64,000 nt of DNA from Paenibacillus sp. FSL K6-3182 (GCF_037976325.1 NZ_CP150265.1:4273501-4337500); one strand, 5' to 3'; positions 43,251 through 52,151 are shown, numbered from the stretch's first letter. Numbers and translations are program-made. Notes: generated from the letters alone by a model not told the origin.

Positions 43251-43460
43251 GTGAAAGCTTATATCATCGTGTCTACTTTTTCAGCCGTCTGGCTTGTTAT
43301 GGTGTATGTATTTTTATCTGACTACTATTGGTACCAAAGGATAGCTGCTGGAACATGGGGATTTATACTCGTGAATGCCATTACGCTGGTTCCCGTACTG
43401 CTATGTTTCTTTATTGCTGATCGGCTTCAGCCTGTCGAGAAATCGGTAGATTCGCAATAA
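43251..43460 (+). CDS. Small two-helix membrane protein, probable germination receptor D subunit
   Basis: 69 residues, two predicted membrane segments (about 4-25, VSTFSAVWLVMVYVFLS, and 33-57, AGTWGFILVNAITLVPVLLCFF), short ends. Start GTG 43251 after AGAGGTGAGATATCATT. The size, two helices and divergent position directly upstream of a gerA-type operon match the small D subunits described for some germinant receptors (for example gerKD). There the D subunit modulates receptor activity. No sequence motif proves it, so the call rests on context. Confidence 0.7.
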   Translation: MKAYIIVSTFSAVWLVMVYVFLSDYYWYQRIAAGTWGFILVNAITLVPVLLCFFIADRLQPVEKSVDSQ

Positions 43461-43600
43461 ATTGATTTTATGCGTTCTTCGTTATCAAGTGAGTTTATAT
43501 TGCACCTCTCTCTTAATACAAATAATGCCAATGAAGATATTAAGAAGTATTCGGGTTCGGGCAGTTCGCTACAGGAATACGGATGTATTATAAATAAAAA

Positions 43601-43640
43601 AACTGCGATAATCCCACACTTATTTGGGGTTATCGCAGCT
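43601..43640 (-). terminator. Terminator of the DUF1349 gene
   Basis: AACTGCGATAA (43601-43611) pairs with TTATCGCAG (43630-43638). On the minus strand the stem is followed by TTTTTTTATT. It lies 66 bases after the DUF1349 stop. Confidence 0.8.
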
Positions 43641-43705
43641 TAATCAGTTTCTTATACCTTGGAAAAAACCTCTTTATATTTGTTAACGAACATATTCGAA
43701 TCCAG

Positions 43706-44311
43706 TTATACCCCATACCGAATATTGTTAACCTTTGTATTTGTCAATGAAAAGTTTTGAAAGACTCGTTCTCCACCTTTTCCTATTGGCGCTTGCGCTA
43801 CAAGTCCCACCTTGATTGTCTTATCGACTGGTAAGCTAAAGAATCGCATCATATCAAACTTAACCCCATCCAACGAATAATGGAATGAAAATGAGTTATC
43901 AACTCTTGCAACCTGTAACCATACATGATTTCCCTTAATGTTACACCCGTTAGCGTCATCCGAATGATGATTCGTGACAACACTTACTACAGCATGTGTA
44001 CCAAAATCTGTCTGTTCGAAGCATGCTTTAGCCCACACCTGAAGATCTTGCATAACCATAATGGTCGCCGCATCGTAAGTATCCCTGAAATCATGAGAAA
44101 CCTGAACACGCATCACAAAATCTCCAGTAACTTCTTTGTAATAAAATGGTGCATTGCAAAGATTTTCCGGTGTAATTCCTGTTTCGGAAACGGGGCCATT
44201 ATTACAGAAGAAATCACTTTCTGCAGGGGCTTCAATAATCAATTTGTCATTTTCAAAGGTTGCCTTGCTTTCATTAATCCACTTAAAATTGTCAAATATT
44301 GAATTTCCCAT
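43706..44311 (-). CDS. DUF1349 domain protein (concanavalin-like)
   Basis: 201 residues with the DUF1349 layout: FKWINESKATFENDKLIIEAPAESDFF at the start, AATIMVMQDLQVWAKACFEQ in the middle and HVWLQVARVDNSFSFHYSLDGVKFDMMRFFSLP later, a jelly-roll beta-sandwich. Members are cytoplasmic and of uncertain role; some are annotated as regulation-of-enolase proteins, and one branch may bind sugars. ATG at 44311 after AAAGGAGAATCTCAA. Lies alone with its own terminator. Confidence 0.88.
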   Translation of the reverse strand: MGNSIFDNFKWINESKATFENDKLIIEAPAESDFFCNNGPVSETGITPENLCNAPFYYKEVTGDFVMRVQVSHDFRDTYDAATIMVMQDLQVWAKACFEQTDFGTHAVVSVVTNHHSDDANGCNIKGNHVWLQVARVDNSFSFHYSLDGVKFDMMRFFSLPVDKTIKVGLVAQAPIGKGGERVFQNFSLTNTKVNNIRYGV

Positions 44312-44814
44312 TTGAGATTCTCCTTTGTTTAGATAAAATATGATGCAAAGTACTAGTTTAAAGTAGCTGATTGCTTAAATACATAGTACCATTTTAAGCT
44401 GAGACAACGATATATTAACCTAATCAATCTCATTCAAATTAGAAAACCGACATGTTTGACAGTTAAATTAAACAGTTTTTAATTAACCCAATAATTCACT
44501 AGTAAGAGTTAATGATTACATTTGAACATTTTGGAGATGGAAGCAAACGATTCATCGAGGTAGGAAGTCCCAACTGATTTCTGTGTTGATTGTAATAATG
44601 AAAATAGCGGCTTATCTCACTTTTTAATTATTTCAAACTCTTACATTTTTATCAATAAAATAATCGTTTATATGCCCGATGATAGACTCCTGAGGAGCTT
44701 ATATCATTTGAATAGACTGTAGGTGTTTATTTGTATCTGTATACATCAAAGATAAGAGATACTGCTCTTTTGGATCATTCTCTGCACTACCGCTATAAAC
44801 CAAAACTATACCAG
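44312..44814. other. Interval without a recognised gene
   Basis: AT-rich, with stop codons in all frames and no recognisable RNA element. It probably holds the promoter of the DUF1349 gene on its left side and debris from the broken MFS gene on its right. Confidence 0.5.
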
Positions 44815-45072
44815 TTACATTAAATTCAATCTTGAGCACCGTTTCCTTATTTTTCGTTTACTTATCTCGTTTAACCACTTTCCGGTTAAAGGTCTTGAAA
44901 TAACCGCAGTAATAACAAAAAACGCGATAACAAGTCCGATGCCTACCCTACTCCCATGCAGCTCATCGAGGACAAATTGCGGTAAGGTAACGGCTAACAT
45001 ATAAAAGGTCAAGAAGATAAAAAAATGACTTAAACAAATCGTTACAAAATCCCGACTCCATAATCTGCCCAC
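44815..45072 (-). pseudogene. N-terminal remnant of an MFS transporter
   Basis: About 85 residues reading VGRLWSRDFVTICLSHFFIF and LAVTLPQFVLDELHGSRVGIGLVIAFFVITAVISRPLTGKW, i.e. the first two to three helices and the RPLTGKW loop motif of an MFS efflux protein. The frame then degenerates (ISKRKIRKRC...) and stops; about 300 residues are missing. Start is a GTG at 45072 following GAAGTGGGCAAC. The divergent ArsR relic next to it suggests a lost regulator/efflux pair. Confidence 0.75.
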
Positions 45073-45204
45073 GTTGCCCACTTCTTTCTTTAAAACAAAA
45101 CAATTCACCTCCCACACTTTGCAGTTTTTCTTAATATAATGATAATCGAGCAACTGCCAAGGCAAAACCACGGTCCAGTTTGCGTTTAATTAGTTCTATT
45201 CTAA

Positions 45205-45468
45205 TTGAAAAATAAAACAACAGTTTTATATGCATTGAGCGATCCCCTTCGATTGTTAATTGTTTCAAACTTCTACAAAGGTTGTGTACTGCCATGTGCG
45301 GACTTCGCCTCCCTCTGTGATATCCACAATGTCCAACACTCAATGCATTTCTTTGGATACTCAAAATGTGATAGTACTGTTTGCACATTTCAAGAATGGC
45401 TAACGGTTGATTCAGCACGCTATCTTTTCATGCCAGGTCAAAATTTTTGGACAGATTTAATTAGATAG
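45205..45468 (+). pseudogene. Degraded ArsR family regulator
   Basis: The plus-strand frame contains VLYALSDPLRLLIVSNFYKG, a clear match to the ArsR/SmtB N-terminal helix (ALSDPTRLxIV), then LPCADFASLC-like second helix. Beyond that, the usual LSHHFKVL recognition helix is distorted (HSMHFFGYSK), and the end (FMPGQNFWTDL) recalls the family tail FPGLLDLI. Frameshifts or substitutions must have broken it. It is divergent from the MFS relic, the common arrangement for an ArsR/efflux pair, and overlaps the LysR gene by 12 bases. Confidence 0.6.
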
Positions 45469-46350
45469 TCCAAGTTTTCTTATTTGTTCTTGAAGAAGCT
45501 CGGTAAATTTTAGAACTGTTTGCCCCCTATATTTCTCCTTGTGATAAATTAGTCCAACTTGCCGACTAAATGGGGCTTCCTCAATACTCAATGTTCTTAT
45601 TCCAGGCCTATTCCACTGCTTAATCAAGGTTTCAGAAAGGATGGAGCCCCCTACTCCTGCTTCAATAAGGTTGATAATTGATTCAATAGAATCGGTTTCG
45701 ATGGCAGGTCGTAAATGAATATTCCTGAGGCTGCAGATGGCATCAATCTGCTGCCGACACTGATAATTCTCCGGAAACAAAACAAGAGAGATGTCCTTAA
45801 GATCCTCTAAGCTTACTTGGGTTCTCTCCGCTAGGGGATGTTCAGCATTGACTACTAAATAAAGCATATCGTTGTATAGGGGCTGAGAATCGATTCGTTC
45901 ATCATGAACAGGAGTAATAGTAAGAGCAAGGTCGATCTCGTTATGAAGCAAGCGTTCCGCAACATTGTCCGCGGTAATGATTCTAACCTGCACTTCTGAA
46001 TAGGCATCATGAAAATCCGGCAGCAGCCGGCAAACAAGCGAATTTAATTCGCCTGGCAAAACTCCCACGGATAGACGCCCTCGTTTGATTTCTTGCAGTT
46101 CCTGAATTTCTTCCCTTACGCTTTCAAGGCTGTGAAATACGGTTTGGCAATGTTTTAGCAAAATAAATCCTGCCCCAGTAATTGCTATCTTCTTTCCTAT
46201 CCGATCGAATAAAGGTAAACCCAATTCGTCTTCAAGTGCTTTTATCTGGTGGCTAAGTGTAGGCTGCGTGACACCTAACTTCTCGGATGCTCTTGTAAAA
46301 TGCAGCTCGTGACAAATTTCCATGAAATATTCCAATTGTCGGATTTCCAT
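45457..46350 (-). CDS. LysR family transcriptional regulator (CynR/YwqM-like)
   Basis: 297 residues. N-terminal winged helix-turn-helix is complete (MEIRQLEYFMEICHELHFTRASEKLGVTQPTLSHQIKALEDELG) and the effector-binding domain (residues 90-290) has the usual two-lobed pattern with LSVGVLPGELNSLVCRLLPDF and DNVAERLLHNEIDLALTITPV. Effector unknown. ATG at 46350. It faces the same way as the HD-domain gene upstream but is separated from it by a terminator, so it has its own promoter. What it regulates is unclear. Confidence 0.93.
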   Translation of the reverse strand: MEIRQLEYFMEICHELHFTRASEKLGVTQPTLSHQIKALEDELGLPLFDRIGKKIAITGAGFILLKHCQTVFHSLESVREEIQELQEIKRGRLSVGVLPGELNSLVCRLLPDFHDAYSEVQVRIITADNVAERLLHNEIDLALTITPVHDERIDSQPLYNDMLYLVVNAEHPLAERTQVSLEDLKDISLVLFPENYQCRQQIDAICSLRNIHLRPAIETDSIESIINLIEAGVGGSILSETLIKQWNRPGIRTLSIEEAPFSRQVGLIYHKEKYRGQTVLKFTELLQEQIRKLGLSN

Positions 46351-46449
46351 CCTGTACCCCCAGTTTCCTGAATTCTTTATAAAATCATATTTTAATCAAC
46401 GATTTAGAGTCATAGTCAGCTTGCATTATAGATAATTTTAGATAAACAA

Positions 46450-46483
46450 AACAATCCCCGACTGCTGTCCGACGGGGATTGTT
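46450..46483 (-). terminator. Terminator of the HD-domain gene
   Basis: AACAATCCCCG (46450-46460) pairs with CGGGGATTGTT (46473-46483); TTTGTTTATC follows on the minus strand. It lies 38 bases after the HD gene's stop. Confidence 0.85.
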
Positions 46484-46521
46484 AAGAGCAGCCTTTAAAG
46501 ATTCGCTTTCGCTAAAAAAAC

Positions 46522-47160
46522 TTACTCATGCCATGGCGAATGAAGTACACAATCGCAAAAGTCGATTCGTTTGAATCCCGGAAGCAACCGGGCACATACA
46601 TCTGCCTTGATATTGCCAAAGGTCGTTTCCGGTTTATGAGCAAACCCCTCAAGAAATGCCGGTAAAATTTTGTTCTTAAATCCATCGCGCGGATAAGCCG
46701 ATGTTACTTGGTTTCGCATCTCTTCGGTAAGCGCATCAAAGTTTTCTCCCATCACATCATAGCCAACGCCAGAGTAAATCAAAGCGACTTCCGATTCTTT
46801 ATACTGGGCCACTCCAATGGTTGTATGCAAGGCGATGGCATCCCATACGAGCCGTGCAGATTCTTCCGGTACTCCATAACTTCGTAAAAAGTTACGTGCT
46901 GCATTAGCTCCATCGACCTCAAAACGTTTATCTGGACTGCTGTAGTGCTTGGTAAGTCCTAGGTCGTGGAACAAAGCGCTGATATACAGCAGCTCTGAAT
47001 CATACTTAACTTTATCTCTTTTTCCCATCAGTGCACCAAATAGATACACCCGGTGGGAATGATTCCACAGTAAGTCGTTTCCATACTCTCGAAGTATCTC
47101 TGCGGCTGCTTTAGCCAGCGAGCTGTCTGGTATTTGAATATCTGCAACAAAGTTTGACAT
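46522..47160 (-). CDS. HD-domain metal-dependent hydrolase (cyanamide-hydratase-like)
   Basis: 212 residues with the HD signature: His in NHSHRVYLFGALMG, the HD pair in ISALFHDLGLTKHY, His in WDAIALHTTIGV, and a later Asp/Asn. The family includes phosphohydrolases and the cyanamide hydratase-type HD proteins, whose overall layout (N-terminal SLAKAAAEILREYG, HSHRVYLF, HDLGLT) it resembles. Cytoplasmic. ATG at 47160 after ATAAGGAGGATCTGTTC. Its neighbour downstream is a LysR regulator of the CynR group, which would fit cyanamide or nitrile metabolism, but this is a guess. Confidence 0.82.
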   Translation of the reverse strand: MSNFVADIQIPDSSLAKAAAEILREYGNDLLWNHSHRVYLFGALMGKRDKVKYDSELLYISALFHDLGLTKHYSSPDKRFEVDGANAARNFLRSYGVPEESARLVWDAIALHTTIGVAQYKESEVALIYSGVGYDVMGENFDALTEEMRNQVTSAYPRDGFKNKILPAFLEGFAHKPETTFGNIKADVCARLLPGFKRIDFCDCVLHSPWHE

Positions 47161-47383
47161 GAACAGATCCTCCTTATAAGTGAGTTTAATTAGGGTTGTT
47201 TACGAAGTTAATTGTATGTTTTCAATAATCATAGATCAATATTATTGTTTCTATCATTATCATAGATATTACGCATGATTTTATCCATAAATACTTGGGG
47301 ATCGTCATACTCTCAACCCAGATGTGACAACAGGAAAATGGCAGCTATCAGCAGAAAATAAAGTTTTCTTTGAAATAAAAAAA

Positions 47384-47467
47384 AACATATCCACTTGAAG
47401 TGCACTTGATATGTTAGATGTTTACACAAAGCAGTCGCCCCAAGCTATGAACCCGCTTGAGGCGACT
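47384..47467. terminator. Two consecutive hairpins after the PhyH gene
   Basis: First: AACATATC (47384-47391) with GATATGTT (47408-47415). Second: AGTCGCCCCAAG (47433-47444) with CTTGAGGCGACT (47456-47467). The second lies only 9 bases after the stop codon of the in-frame extension that follows the PhyH gene. Both can terminate minus-strand transcription. Confidence 0.65.
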
Positions 47468-47476
47468 GGATTTTAT

Positions 47477-47641
47477 TTATTTGATTAGGGTTGGAACCGC
47501 CAAGCTAACAAAATCGGTCAATTCACGGTCAAGCTGATCCAGAACAAACACTTTCACTGGATAGGATATTTGTGCAGAATCTTTGAAATCAAAGAAAGCA
47601 GCGAACTCTTTACTAGTATACAATTCATATATCAAAACTGC
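47477..47641 (-). other. 54-codon open extension in frame after the PhyH stop codon
   Basis: Directly after the PhyH TAA (47642-47644) the same frame stays open for 54 codons to another TAA at 47477. It reads AVLIYELYTSKEFAAFFDF, then ISYPVKVFVLDQLDRELTDF and ends SLAVPTLIK, which looks protein-like. It has no start codon of its own. It may be a remnant of a longer C-terminus cut off by a stop mutation, or of another gene; I do not recognise the sequence. Confidence 0.35.
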
Positions 47642-48640
47642 TTATTCGTCTTTTTCCGTTCCAATTGGCATCATCATACCATTATCCATCCCCATCATTG
47701 TAATGCTGCTCGATTCTTCTTCTCCGTCTGCCAAATAAACCTCAGTTCCAAATGCTGGCTCAGCATAAGGGAGGTTTGTGTTTCCGCGGACGAGAATTTG
47801 ACGGTAATTCCCTGAATGACCTTCGAATCCATCATGGTCCCATGGAACCCAAGAACGTGCATTGCAATAATGGCAAACGAATGAGCGACGGTAGCGATCC
47901 TGGGTACGATTCGGATAAGAGCGATGAAGTAGATGCGAATGGAAAAATAAAACATCTCCAGGACTTAGCCGAACGGGTATGGCAGGAGGATAGTATGCGA
48001 CAACCTTAGATAGCGTATTCACACTATCGTCTAGATGGCTCACATTCTGCACACCATTCAAATCCTCGAATGCATCCACCGCGTGCACATTTCCTCCTCC
48101 AACACCATCAGGAGGATATATGGGCTCGTGGTTCGAACCGGGGACAACCCATAAGCAGCCATTTTCTTCATCTGCTTCCTCTAAGGCGATCCACGCTCCG
48201 ATTAACGTATCCGGATGCGTCTTAATATAGCATGCATCCTGATGCCAGCCTTGACCGCCTTTTCCAGGAGGATTTAAGAAAAGCATGGACTGAAGGGCGT
48301 ATACATCCGGCCCGACCAATGCCTCTGTAACATCGACTATTCGAGGGTTAAGCATGCCCCTCTCCGCTGCTCCGCTGAAACGAGACATCATGTGAATTCG
48401 TGTCGCCTTTGCAAATTCCTCCTTGAGAGGGTCCTTACTATCACGATCTGCCTGATTATCCAGCTGAAGGCTATTAAGCCTTGATTGCTCTGCTAATTCA
48501 TATAACTCGTCGATGTCTTCTTTTGACAATAAGTTTCTGACAATTAAATAGCCTTCTCTGTGATAGTGGGAATAATCCTTCACGCTTACTAAATAGCGGT
48601 TATCCCTCGCACGTGATTTAGGTATATAAAACTTCCCCAT
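47642..48640 (-). CDS. Phytanoyl-CoA dioxygenase (PhyH) family protein
   Basis: Fe(II)/2-oxoglutarate-dependent oxygenase of 332 residues. Iron ligands: GWHQDACYIKTHPDTLIGAWIALEEAD (His-x-Asp) and HSHLLHRSYPN (distal His), with the 2-oxoglutarate Arg in RYRRSF just after. Opening YLVSVKDYSHYHREGYLIVRNLLSKEDI is the usual N-terminal helix. ATG at 48640 after GAGGGAGTGAACTGGTT. It follows the AraC regulator by 93 bases on the same strand and may be its target. Members hydroxylate small molecules; the substrate here is unknown. Confidence 0.87.
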   Translation of the reverse strand: MGKFYIPKSRARDNRYLVSVKDYSHYHREGYLIVRNLLSKEDIDELYELAEQSRLNSLQLDNQADRDSKDPLKEEFAKATRIHMMSRFSGAAERGMLNPRIVDVTEALVGPDVYALQSMLFLNPPGKGGQGWHQDACYIKTHPDTLIGAWIALEEADEENGCLWVVPGSNHEPIYPPDGVGGGNVHAVDAFEDLNGVQNVSHLDDSVNTLSKVVAYYPPAIPVRLSPGDVLFFHSHLLHRSYPNRTQDRYRRSFVCHYCNARSWVPWDHDGFEGHSGNYRQILVRGNTNLPYAEPAFGTEVYLADGEEESSSITMMGMDNGMMMPIGTEKDE

Positions 48641-48733
48641 AACCAGTTCACTCCCTCGATTTATATGCCTACCCCCTAATTTTAGCGTGATAAGGCAGCA
48701 CTCTCCATAGTCTAAAACAGGCAAATGATGTGT

Positions 48734-49648
48734 TTATTTGACCAAGGAATTCACCAAAATATTTCGATTTAAAGGATAAGGCGTGTATGGGTCCAATACG
48801 GATACCGTGTGGCGAAATAAGGGATCCTGGCACCTTTTTATGTAATCCGATGCCGTTATTCCACGAACTTTTTTATACATTTTTGAGAAATGGTGTTCAT
48901 CACCGAAGCCTACCGAATAGGCAATCTGTTTCACTGTGCCGGTGCCCCTCATCATCAATATCTCAGCACGGCGAAACCGTAATTCGAGCAGCATCCGTTT
49001 GGGGGACATGCCCGTGGTAGCGACAAACATTCGTGTGAAGTATTCATGTGACCAGCCCGATATCGCTGCGATTTCTTCAATTTTTACGGGATCGCTCAAA
49101 TGCTCTTCCATATAGGTAATCGCGTGTTGAACAGGAACAGGCAAGGGAATCGCTTCCCCTTCCGCAACTTGTGAGGAAAAGGACGATAGTTCTTCTAGAG
49201 AGGCGGAAATCAAAACGGAAAGCCTTCTCCGCCAATATGCAGGCTGCTGATTCGCAATCCAAAGTATTTTCTCCATTAAGCCAGTTACGAGCATATGGCG
49301 CCCTGCCAGGAACATATGCCCTTCTCGGAGCAAGGCCACGAATCGTTCGTCCGCATTCCGCAGTGAGGCATAATCAAAATGCACAAACAAATGCCGTACG
49401 TTTTTTTCCGGCGCGAACCGGTAGGTATGCCAGTCACCTGGGCGTGTGAATATGAAGCATGGCTCATTAAGAACAAATAAGCTTCCGCCTATCTCATATT
49501 CCGTTTGGGTACCATCGGGAAAGTAGACTAATTCAAAATCGTCAATTTGCCTGGGCCCGAGCACAAACCCAGCTTGGATGACAAAGTCTCCTGCGTTATG
49601 GACTAACGGCAATTGAAAGGCCTCTTGCTCTTGTTCACTCATATTCAT
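48734..49648 (-). CDS. AraC family transcriptional regulator with cupin sensor
   Basis: 304 residues. N-terminal cupin-like arm (about 15-120, GDFVIQAGFVLGPRQIDDFELVYFPDGT) for effector binding, followed by the AraC double helix-turn-helix: KIEEIAAISGWSHEYFTRMFVATTGMSPKRMLLELR and IAYSVGFGDEHHFSKMYKKVRGITASDY. Start uncertain among TTG 49651, ATG 49648 and ATG 49642; a GAGAGGGAG site lies just upstream. Encoded before the PhyH gene, which it may activate in response to a sugar or polyol. Confidence 0.88.
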   Translation of the reverse strand: MNMSEQEQEAFQLPLVHNAGDFVIQAGFVLGPRQIDDFELVYFPDGTQTEYEIGGSLFVLNEPCFIFTRPGDWHTYRFAPEKNVRHLFVHFDYASLRNADERFVALLREGHMFLAGRHMLVTGLMEKILWIANQQPAYWRRRLSVLISASLEELSSFSSQVAEGEAIPLPVPVQHAITYMEEHLSDPVKIEEIAAISGWSHEYFTRMFVATTGMSPKRMLLELRFRRAEILMMRGTGTVKQIAYSVGFGDEHHFSKMYKKVRGITASDYIKRCQDPLFRHTVSVLDPYTPYPLNRNILVNSLVK

Positions 49649-49931
49649 CAACTCCCTCTCTATCTAATATGTACAGTCAAAGGAATTATTTTATTAGTCC
49701 CTTCGCTTGAAGATATCATATAAATAGTCTAATGCTAAAAAAGAAAAATACCTACTAGTATACATTCAGTCGATACTCGCTGCTGATCCCCTCCGGACAG
49801 TATGTATGGAAAAACGAAGCCATATCTTTCCCTCCACTCAACTTTATCTTCACAAAAAAAATGGACATCTTCGTTCCTAAGAAACGGATGCCCACATATG
49901 TTGTGTAACAATATATAAAAATACTAAGAAT

Positions 49932-50160
49932 TATAGGTTCGTCAACGTAATAGATAACGGAGAGAAGAAACTGCATACGGAATACCACAACCTGTATGGC
50001 CACGATGAAGCTGAAGCAACTTATAATGCTTATGTGAAGCATAAAAAGCGGACAAGAGGTTTGGCAATTTGTAAAAGAAGTTGAAGATATCAGCCGAAAG
50101 TACATTACGATGCGTTATGACGAAGAGCTGAAAAAAGTAAAAGCTGCTAATAACAAATAA
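49932..50160 (+). pseudogene. Frameshifted remnant of an unrecognised plus-strand gene
   Basis: From 49932 the frame reads YRFVNVIDNGEKKLHTEYHN, continues YGHDEAEATYNAYVKHKKR, then a frame change near 50050 continues as SGQEVWQFVKEVEDISRKYI and ends EELKKVKAANNK with a TAA at 50158-50160. The combined text is clearly protein-like, but no start is present, so this is the decayed 3-prime end of a gene. I do not recognise the family. The flanks 49652-49931 hold nothing else that I can support. Confidence 0.45.
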
Positions 50161-50248
50161 TTCTATAATACAGGGTTCGCGGACATCGCTGTATGATAAG
50201 GAAACGGATGGAGGTCTCTTAGGTCTCAACCCGTTTTTTATGATCGTT

Positions 50249-51082
50249 TTATCCTTTTATGCCGGACAGTGTTACCCCTTCAATAATATAACGTTGTCCG
50301 ATCATGTAAACGACCAATACCGGGAGCAGAGCGATTGAAGCACCAGCCATCATCAGCGTCCAGTCCGTCGCATACATGCCGCGGTATAGATTCAGCATCA
50401 TAGGTACCGTAAATTGCTCCGGGCTGTTGAGAAAGATAAGCGGATAAAAGAAATTGTTCCACATGCCCAGAAAAGTGAATATGCCGAGTGCTGAAAGCGC
50501 AGGCTTGACTAGCGGAAGCATGATGCGCGTATAGATCGTAAAGCGATTGGCACCATCCACAATGGCTGCCTCTTCCATTTCCTTCGGGATGCCTCTAAAA
50601 AATTGGCGGAGCAGAAAAACGCCAAAGGCATTTAATAAAGCAGCAGGCACGATGATCGACTGATGCGTATCGAGCCAGCCGAAATTTTTCATCATCAAGT
50701 ACAGCGGGATGATTGTCACTTGTCCGGGCACCATCATCGTTGCCAGAAACAATATGAACAGCGGTTCCCGGAATGGGAACCGGATTTTGGCGAAAGCGTA
50801 TGCAGCCATTGAGCATGTTATCAGCTGCGCGAATACGACGATGACATTAATATAGAAGCTGTTAAAGTAAGCTCGCCCGAAAGGCAAGGCCGTCAACGAA
50901 GTTTTGAAATTGGACCATACGAACGGTTCAGGAATCCATTTAGGCGGAACGACGAATACTTGGGACAAATCTTTTAGCGCACTGAGTATCATCCATAGGA
51001 AAGGCAGCCCCATGACGCAGGCCCCAATGATCAGCACGACATGAAGCACCATCGTAGAGGGTTGAAGCTTTTTCGAATTCAT
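50249..51082 (-). CDS. Carbohydrate ABC transporter permease (CUT1, MalG/AraQ type)
   Basis: 277 residues with six membrane segments. The coupling loop reads IPKEMEEAAIVDGANRFTIYTRIMLPLVKP, and the C-terminus ends IEGVTLSGIKG. It forms a heterodimer with the permease encoded just upstream. ATG at 51082; the two permease genes are 24 bases apart. Third gene of a binding-protein/permease/permease set; sugar unknown. Confidence 0.93.
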   Translation of the reverse strand: MNSKKLQPSTMVLHVVLIIGACVMGLPFLWMILSALKDLSQVFVVPPKWIPEPFVWSNFKTSLTALPFGRAYFNSFYINVIVVFAQLITCSMAAYAFAKIRFPFREPLFILFLATMMVPGQVTIIPLYLMMKNFGWLDTHQSIIVPAALLNAFGVFLLRQFFRGIPKEMEEAAIVDGANRFTIYTRIMLPLVKPALSALGIFTFLGMWNNFFYPLIFLNSPEQFTVPMMLNLYRGMYATDWTLMMAGASIALLPVLVVYMIGQRYIIEGVTLSGIKG

Positions 51083-51106
51083 GAGTTTTCTCCTTCCCGG
51101 TCATCC

Positions 51107-52051
51107 TTATTCTTCGTAATGAACCCAACGTTTGGATATTTTCATCTGCAGCAAGGTCAGCGTCAAAATCATCGCAAACAGCGTGACAGCGGCCGATGTG
51201 CTTGTACCGAAGGTAAAATCAACAAATGCCGAGTCATAAATGTGGTATACAAGTGTATAACTGGCTTTTGCCGGTCCACCCGAGGTCATGACAAAGGATT
51301 GATCAAACACCTGGAAAGATCCGATCACGGACATGATGGTGACAAAAAATGTAGTCGATGACAACAAAGGAACCGTAATATGGCGCAGCTGCTGCCATTT
51401 GCTGGCGCCGTCAATTTGTGCAGCCTCGTAATATGTCGCGGATATTCCTTGTAATCCGGCAAGGAAAAGCACCATACTGCCTCCAAGTCCCATCCATATG
51501 CTAAGCAGCGCAATGGAAGGCATTACGAACCGCGTGTCTGTCAGCCAACGGGGACCTTCAATGCCGAACCAATCTTTTAAGTATAAATTAATCAGCCCGA
51601 AATCCGCGTTAAAGAGCCACATGAAAACGACTGCTACCGCTACGGACATCGTAATGTTAGGCATGAAATAAATAAGCCGGTAAAGGATCTTTCCTTTTAC
51701 TTTATTTAAGCCAATAGCAACAAGCATAGCCAGAATGATGCCGGTCGGTACGGTGAGAACGGTATAATATAGTGTGTTAACAAGCGCGATTCTGAAATCG
51801 GGATCTTTAAACTGCCCCACGAAATTGTCTAGTCCGACAAAGGTCCGTTCACCGAAGCCGTCCCAGCTCATTAGACTGATGGCGAAAGCTAATATAAGCG
51901 GAATCAACGAAAAGATAACCAAACCGACCATTTGCGGAAAGATGAAAAAATATCCCCAAAGACTGTCCACCGTCTTCGTCCTCATGAAGTGACGTTTCGA
52001 ATCTGTTTGGTCTATTGACGGAGAGGGCCCATTATTAACGGCCGTTTTCAT
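51107..52051 (-). CDS. Carbohydrate ABC transporter permease (CUT1, MalF/UgpA type)
   Basis: About 314 residues. Six membrane helices, coupling loop EAAQIDGASKWQQLRHITVPLLSS, and the N-terminal WGYFFIFPQMVGLVIFSLIPLILAF helix. The ATG at 52051 follows AAAGGTGGCTTACATCGAT; longer frames to 52201 overlap the binding-protein gene and have no ribosome site. Works with the MalG-type partner and the lipoprotein at 52152. The ATPase is not encoded locally, so MsmX-type sharing is likely. Confidence 0.92.
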   Translation of the reverse strand: MKTAVNNGPSPSIDQTDSKRHFMRTKTVDSLWGYFFIFPQMVGLVIFSLIPLILAFAISLMSWDGFGERTFVGLDNFVGQFKDPDFRIALVNTLYYTVLTVPTGIILAMLVAIGLNKVKGKILYRLIYFMPNITMSVAVAVVFMWLFNADFGLINLYLKDWFGIEGPRWLTDTRFVMPSIALLSIWMGLGGSMVLFLAGLQGISATYYEAAQIDGASKWQQLRHITVPLLSSTTFFVTIMSVIGSFQVFDQSFVMTSGGPAKASYTLVYHIYDSAFVDFTFGTSTSAAVTLFAMILTLTLLQMKISKRWVHYEE

Positions 52052-52151
52052 ATCGATGTAAGCCACCTTTCTTCTATTATAGTAAGAAGGAAGGGATTTC
52101 CGAATGTTCGAAAGGCCCCTTCCATTTCCTTGTGAAAGGACTGCTGGCTGC

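Noticed and set aside
46522..48640. HD-domain gene plus PhyH gene as a PhnY/PhnZ-like phosphonate pair
   Set aside because: The HD protein has the cyanamide-hydratase-like layout rather than that of PhnZ, the genes are separated by two hairpins and about 480 bases, and no phosphonate transport genes are nearby.
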